Assembly (NCBI GenBank): GCA_028280415.1
Contig: JANQLV010000061.1
Location: 248,001 to 312,000, forward strand
Length of the DNA stretch: 64,000 nt
Source of the DNA: Saprospiraceae bacterium
Lineage (GTDB): Bacteria; Bacteroidota; Bacteroidia; Chitinophagales; Saprospiraceae
Direction of reading: 5' to 3'
Shown in pieces: positions 60,764 to 64,000 of this stretch. Position 1 is the first letter of the stretch. Each line of letters starts with the position of its first letter. A program made the translations under genes and the position numbers. The notes under the pieces are model-generated. The model did no database searches. It saw nothing but the letters and a program-made list of their open reading frames with translations, and was not told the DNA's origin.

Positions 60764-63700
60764 ATGAAACAAACACTTTTCTCCACAGGCACACTTCAAA
60801 CTCAGCGCTCCAATGCTGCGTTGGCTCCGGACTATGTTGCTGTGGATGAAAAGACCATTGGGGATTATCTGGTATTTGTAAAAAACTACAGCAGTTTAAT
60901 CAGGTATTGGAATCTGCAAAATTCACCCGAAGGAACCTGGCAGGCTTTTTTTAACGAAGATTTAAGCATCCTTTTAGCTTATATCAACCACATTGATATT
61001 TCTGTTTTTCCACAAAGACATGATAAGATTTCCAAAGCCTATCAGGATACAGCCGTTGGGATGGAAAAAGAATATGCGCTGATTGATTTATTATTGCTGA
61101 TCCTCGATATCAGTGCGCTGATTCAGGACTGGTATCAAAAAATCAATGAACAGTCCGCTCTTGATGGTAATGATAATCTTATTGAAGGAACGATTAAGGA
61201 ATTGATCCAGAGTAACATTTGGCAGGGTTGTAAAGAGATGGAGCTTAGTTATCGTTATATGGTTTACTCCTTTCAGCAATATCCGGATATCACTGCCGGG
61301 AAGGATCTTTCCGGTCCGATAAAAAAAACGACACATTTTTACGAAAGCATACTTGAAAAAGAACAGAAAGGGAAGGATGCTGATTTTGATTTTAGTGATT
61401 ATCAGGGGTTTTATAATTATTTAGATGAAGTTTATCAAAGTGTTTACGGAGTCGTAAATCTCATCCAGCAGGCAATTCCGGATTTTCTGGAACAGTCCTT
61501 GGAACAATCCAATCATACACCGCATATCAGTTTGGTACTGGCTTTTTGGAAAATGCTAGGGGAAAGCCAGCAGTTAATGAATCAATTTACAGCGAAGCAT
61601 CTGTCTTTTTATTATCTGGATGTGCTGCAACAAAAACATGCGGAAGCGATTCCGGATCAGGTCCTATTATATTTTAAACTTAATCCTTTTCAAAAAACGG
61701 CCTTTCTTCCAAAGGGTACGGCCTTTGTAGCGGGTAAAAGCCCGGAGGGAAAGCCATTACTCTATGACTTGGACCGGGAGCTTGCGATCAATCAGGCGCA
61801 ACCCGTTTTTTATAAATCACTTTACAATGGATTAGCAGGACAGGAACATATATTAAGTGATAAAGCTTTTTTAATGTATGCTGCCCCGGTAGCAAATTCT
61901 AAAGATGGTCAGGGCGCAAAGTTTTTAAAAAAGCCCGGTTCCTGGCCGCCTTTTGGCAGACATCCGGAGCCAGGAGATACTTCGGGATTGGCGAAAATGG
62001 GATTTGCAATTTCTGATTCTATGTTTTTTCTTTCCGAAGGAGATCGAAGTATTAATATCCGCTTGAAATTTAGTGAGGATACTATCGATTTTTTAAAACA
62101 GGAATTCGTCAAGATCGGAATCAATGATAATGATTTTTGGGAAGCATTGGTCCTTTTGATCCACCGCAGTTTCACCTGTGAGTATACGGCTCAAAAGTCC
62201 TGGGAAAGTCCGGCCTCTTTCCATACCTGGTTGATGACCATTGATCAGGGAATCGGTATTAGTTTTTTTATAAAAATCAATAATACGCAACCTGCTGTCA
62301 GTGCCTATAATCCTAAGGTTCACGGAACGGCTTATTCAACTTCTGATCCCATTATTAGGTTTTGGATCAACCAAAGTGTTAGCATTAAAAAAGAGGAACT
62401 TTCCAAACCGATCCAGAACAAGCTTTATAAAAATATAAATTCAGTTAACTTAAACCCTTATGCTTTATTATCGCAACTAAGCATTGATACAATTCCGATT
62501 ATCGTTTCGGCAGTGGGGGTTCAGGACTTTTCTATACAAAATGATTTTTCTAAACTCAATCCTAAAAAACCTTATAGCCCTTTTGGAGGAACGCCAATTG
62601 TCAACAATCATTTTTACCTGGGGAATAATGAGATTTTTCGAAAACCCCTTGATTTTTTGGGCTTAAAAATTCAATGGTTTGACCTGCCTAAATTGCCCAA
62701 TGGCTTTTGTGATTATTATTATGATTATAATCTTTTTCAACCGAAGAAACCATTTTACAATTCCGTTTTTAAATGGAACCTTGATCTCTTAACTCCCGAA
62801 ACTCAAATTGCCAATAATAAATGGCAACCTTTGGATTTTACCGCTCAGGCATCCGGCCTGAAAACGGAAACCGAACATCCTCTTGACCCCGCTGATCCCA
62901 ATGCCGCGCAGGAACTATTCACTGGCTTAACTTCTGCTCTTGCTATTCCCCCGCCCCCACAGTCGCTGACTCCTGAAACTGCTCAAAAAATGTTGGATAA
63001 ACTTGGCAAACACTACGGAGACAACTGGACGAAAAACAGCAGCCCTCCGAGGCCCAATTCCCCATCGCCTCCAGAAAGGACCACCGGTCCTGCTGATCCT
63101 CCTAAAGAATCAGCCTCCAAACCTAAGAGCAGCGTCAAGCCTTCGGTTGTAAAAAGTTTACTGGATAAACTCGGCAAACATTACGGAGCGAACTGGGCGA
63201 CGAATAGTCCTTCTACTTCCGCTGTAAGCAAATCTGCGCCCGCTTTAAATACGGATACCGCAACATCAATTCTGGATAAGCTTGGCAAACATTATGGTGA
63301 AAACTGGGCGACGAATAGTCCAAATGTAAACGAGGGCGTCAATCCTCCGTTGATTATTTACAAAGGGAATAATTTTCAGGGAAAACCGGTTATTGCCGAT
63401 ACGGAGTTCAAACCGGCCCTTGATCGCATTGATCAATATGCTGCAAAGAATAAAGTGAAAGTACACGTTACCAGTTCTTTCCGTACCAGTACTCAGGTAA
63501 AAGGAGCAATTGTAAAACCGGCTACCCGGTCCAATCATATGGTTGGGCACGCCATTGATATGAATTTAATTTATAATGGGGATCAATGGGCAGATTCCAA
63601 GTATCTCAATAAAGCTAATGAAGATTTATGGGATCCGGCGGTGAAAGGATTTATTAATGATATTAGAAATGATGGGGATCTTCGCTGGGGAGGAGACTTT

Positions 63701-64000
63701 GGTACACAGGACCCGGTACATATTGATGATGGTCTGAATATTAAAGACCCCAAAGCCTGGGAAAAACGTTATGAGCTTACTCAGGCTGCCTGGAAAGCAA
63801 AGCCTTTTGAAAATGCAGAGCGCCCGGGAACCAGTGCCCCTGCCGACTCATCGACAAATCCACAGGCTGCTCCTGATCCACTCACCATTGCTCAGAAACT
63901 GGCGAAAAATATTATCACTCAGTTGAACCCGCCGGAGGAATCCCAAAGCTCTGCTCCTGATACCAGCGCAAGTGCAAATGCTGGCTCGAATCCAACTGTA
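60764..64000 (+). CDS. Large eCIS baseplate protein (Afp11-like) with repeat and M15 peptidase extension, 3' end cut off
   Basis: An uninterrupted frame runs from the ATG at 60764 off the window end (1079 residues so far). Residues 1-700 (PDYVAVDEKTIGDYLVFVKNYSSLIRYWNLQN..., FKLNPFQKTAFLPKGTAFVAG) match Afp11-type baseplate proteins in position and layout. A Pro/Ser/Thr-rich region with three 17-residue repeats (about 743-852) precedes a peptidase M15-like domain (about 870-1000) with the zinc motif SNHMVGHAIDM, an upstream SSFR and WGGDF...PVHID. Such domains cleave peptidoglycan peptides (VanY, L-Ala-D-Glu endolysins). The frame continues past the window, so its real end is unknown. Confidence 0.85.
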   Translation, partial: MKQTLFSTGTLQTQRSNAALAPDYVAVDEKTIGDYLVFVKNYSSLIRYWNLQNSPEGTWQAFFNEDLSILLAYINHIDISVFPQRHDKISKAYQDTAVGMEKEYALIDLLLLILDISALIQDWYQKINEQSALDGNDNLIEGTIKELIQSNIWQGCKEMELSYRYMVYSFQQYPDITAGKDLSGPIKKTTHFYESILEKEQKGKDADFDFSDYQGFYNYLDEVYQSVYGVVNLIQQAIPDFLEQSLEQSNHTPHISLVLAFWKMLGESQQLMNQFTAKHLSFYYLDVLQQKHAEAIPDQVLLYFKLNPFQKTAFLPKGTAFVAGKSPEGKPLLYDLDRELAINQAQPVFYKSLYNGLAGQEHILSDKAFLMYAAPVANSKDGQGAKFLKKPGSWPPFGRHPEPGDTSGLAKMGFAISDSMFFLSEGDRSINIRLKFSEDTIDFLKQEFVKIGINDNDFWEALVLLIHRSFTCEYTAQKSWESPASFHTWLMTIDQGIGISFFIKINNTQPAVSAYNPKVHGTAYSTSDPIIRFWINQSVSIKKEELSKPIQNKLYKNINSVNLNPYALLSQLSIDTIPIIVSAVGVQDFSIQNDFSKLNPKKPYSPFGGTPIVNNHFYLGNNEIFRKPLDFLGLKIQWFDLPKLPNGFCDYYYDYNLFQPKKPFYNSVFKWNLDLLTPETQIANNKWQPLDFTAQASGLKTETEHPLDPADPNAAQELFTGLTSALAIPPPPQSLTPETAQKMLDKLGKHYGDNWTKNSSPPRPNSPSPPERTTGPADPPKESASKPKSSVKPSVVKSLLDKLGKHYGANWATNSPSTSAVSKSAPALNTDTATSILDKLGKHYGENWATNSPNVNEGVNPPLIIYKGNNFQGKPVIADTEFKPALDRIDQYAAKNKVKVHVTSSFRTSTQVKGAIVKPATRSNHMVGHAIDMNLIYNGDQWADSKYLNKANEDLWDPAVKGFINDIRNDGDLRWGGDFGTQDPVHIDDGLNIKDPKAWEKRYELTQAAWKAKPFENAERPGTSAPADSSTNPQAAPDPLTIAQKLAKNIITQLNPPEESQSSAPDTSASANAGSNPTV
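62990..63319 (+). repeat. Three 17-residue coding repeats in the baseplate protein
   Basis: Copies MLDKLGKHYGDNWTKNS (62990-63040), LLDKLGKHYGANWATNS (63158-63208) and ILDKLGKHYGENWATNS (63269-63319) are in the same frame, separated by Pro/Ser/Ala-rich linkers of about 39 and 20 codons. The core LDKLGKHYG-NW is identical in all three. Confidence 0.93.

Noticed and set aside
1-64000. CRISPR arrays, insertion sequences, integrases or rRNA genes
   Set aside because: None was seen: no regularly spaced direct repeats, no transposase or recombinase motifs and no rRNA-like sequence.

Overview
The window comes from a member of the phylum Bacteroidota. The evidence is the promoter type (a TAnnTTTG -7 box recurs ahead of the genes), the A/T-rich leaders without strong Shine-Dalgarno sequences, many lipoproteins with an LSAC-type lipobox, and Bacteroidota families such as DUF4136, head-GIN (DUF2807) and DUF4255. 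One tRNA (Asn, GTT) is present. I cannot name the genus.

Bases 1 to about 45,900 form an island of stress and maintenance genes. It holds five two-domain universal stress proteins (USP), three stand-alone CBS-pair proteins, an Hsp20 chaperone with an FtsH protease, a Ca2+-type P-ATPase, a ZIP transporter, an AhpD-like protein, an Mla/MCE lipid-transport operon, a UbiB-type kinase, a HlyD/ABC export operon, and a PEP synthase. It also holds a PAS histidine kinase with its receiver, and a hybrid regulator (receiver + cNMP-binding domain + Crp/Fnr helix-turn-helix). Most of these transcription units are tied together by one promoter design that can be read directly: two 14-bp FNR-like sites (TTGAT-N4-ATCAA and variants) with centres exactly 22 bp apart, the proximal centre lying exactly 33 bp upstream of the centre of the -7 box. 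I count fifteen such promoters plus one weaker one, on both strands. One lies upstream of the hybrid regulator itself, whose recognition helix carries the FNR-type E-x-x-S-R pattern. The simplest reading is an autoregulated FNR-like regulon for low oxygen, energy shortage or dormancy, similar in content to the mycobacterial DosR and Pseudomonas Anr regulons.

A block from about 7,650 to 15,400 interrupts this and shows no such operators: two secreted proteins, a CPA2 antiporter, an aldehyde dehydrogenase, an MscS channel and a PfkB kinase. Between 9,200 and 10,400 it also holds very short ORFs and frameshifted remnants, one of which resembles a small heat-shock protein.

Bases 46,025 to the end carry the first part of an extracellular contractile injection system (eCIS). 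First come two large proteins that share an N-terminal eCIS-core (DUF4157) module with a HEAWH motif but have unrelated C-termini; these are likely cargo. A 171-residue acidic protein, possibly a chaperone, lies between them. Then, in conserved order, come a DUF4255 cap protein, an unrecognised protein, sheath, two tube proteins, DUF5908, a LysM adaptor, a VgrG-like spike, PAAR, gp25 and a large baseplate protein that runs off the window. The baseplate protein has an unusual extension: three copies of a 17-residue repeat followed by a peptidase M15 (VanY/endolysin-like) domain. No tandem FNR-like operators were seen in the eCIS part.
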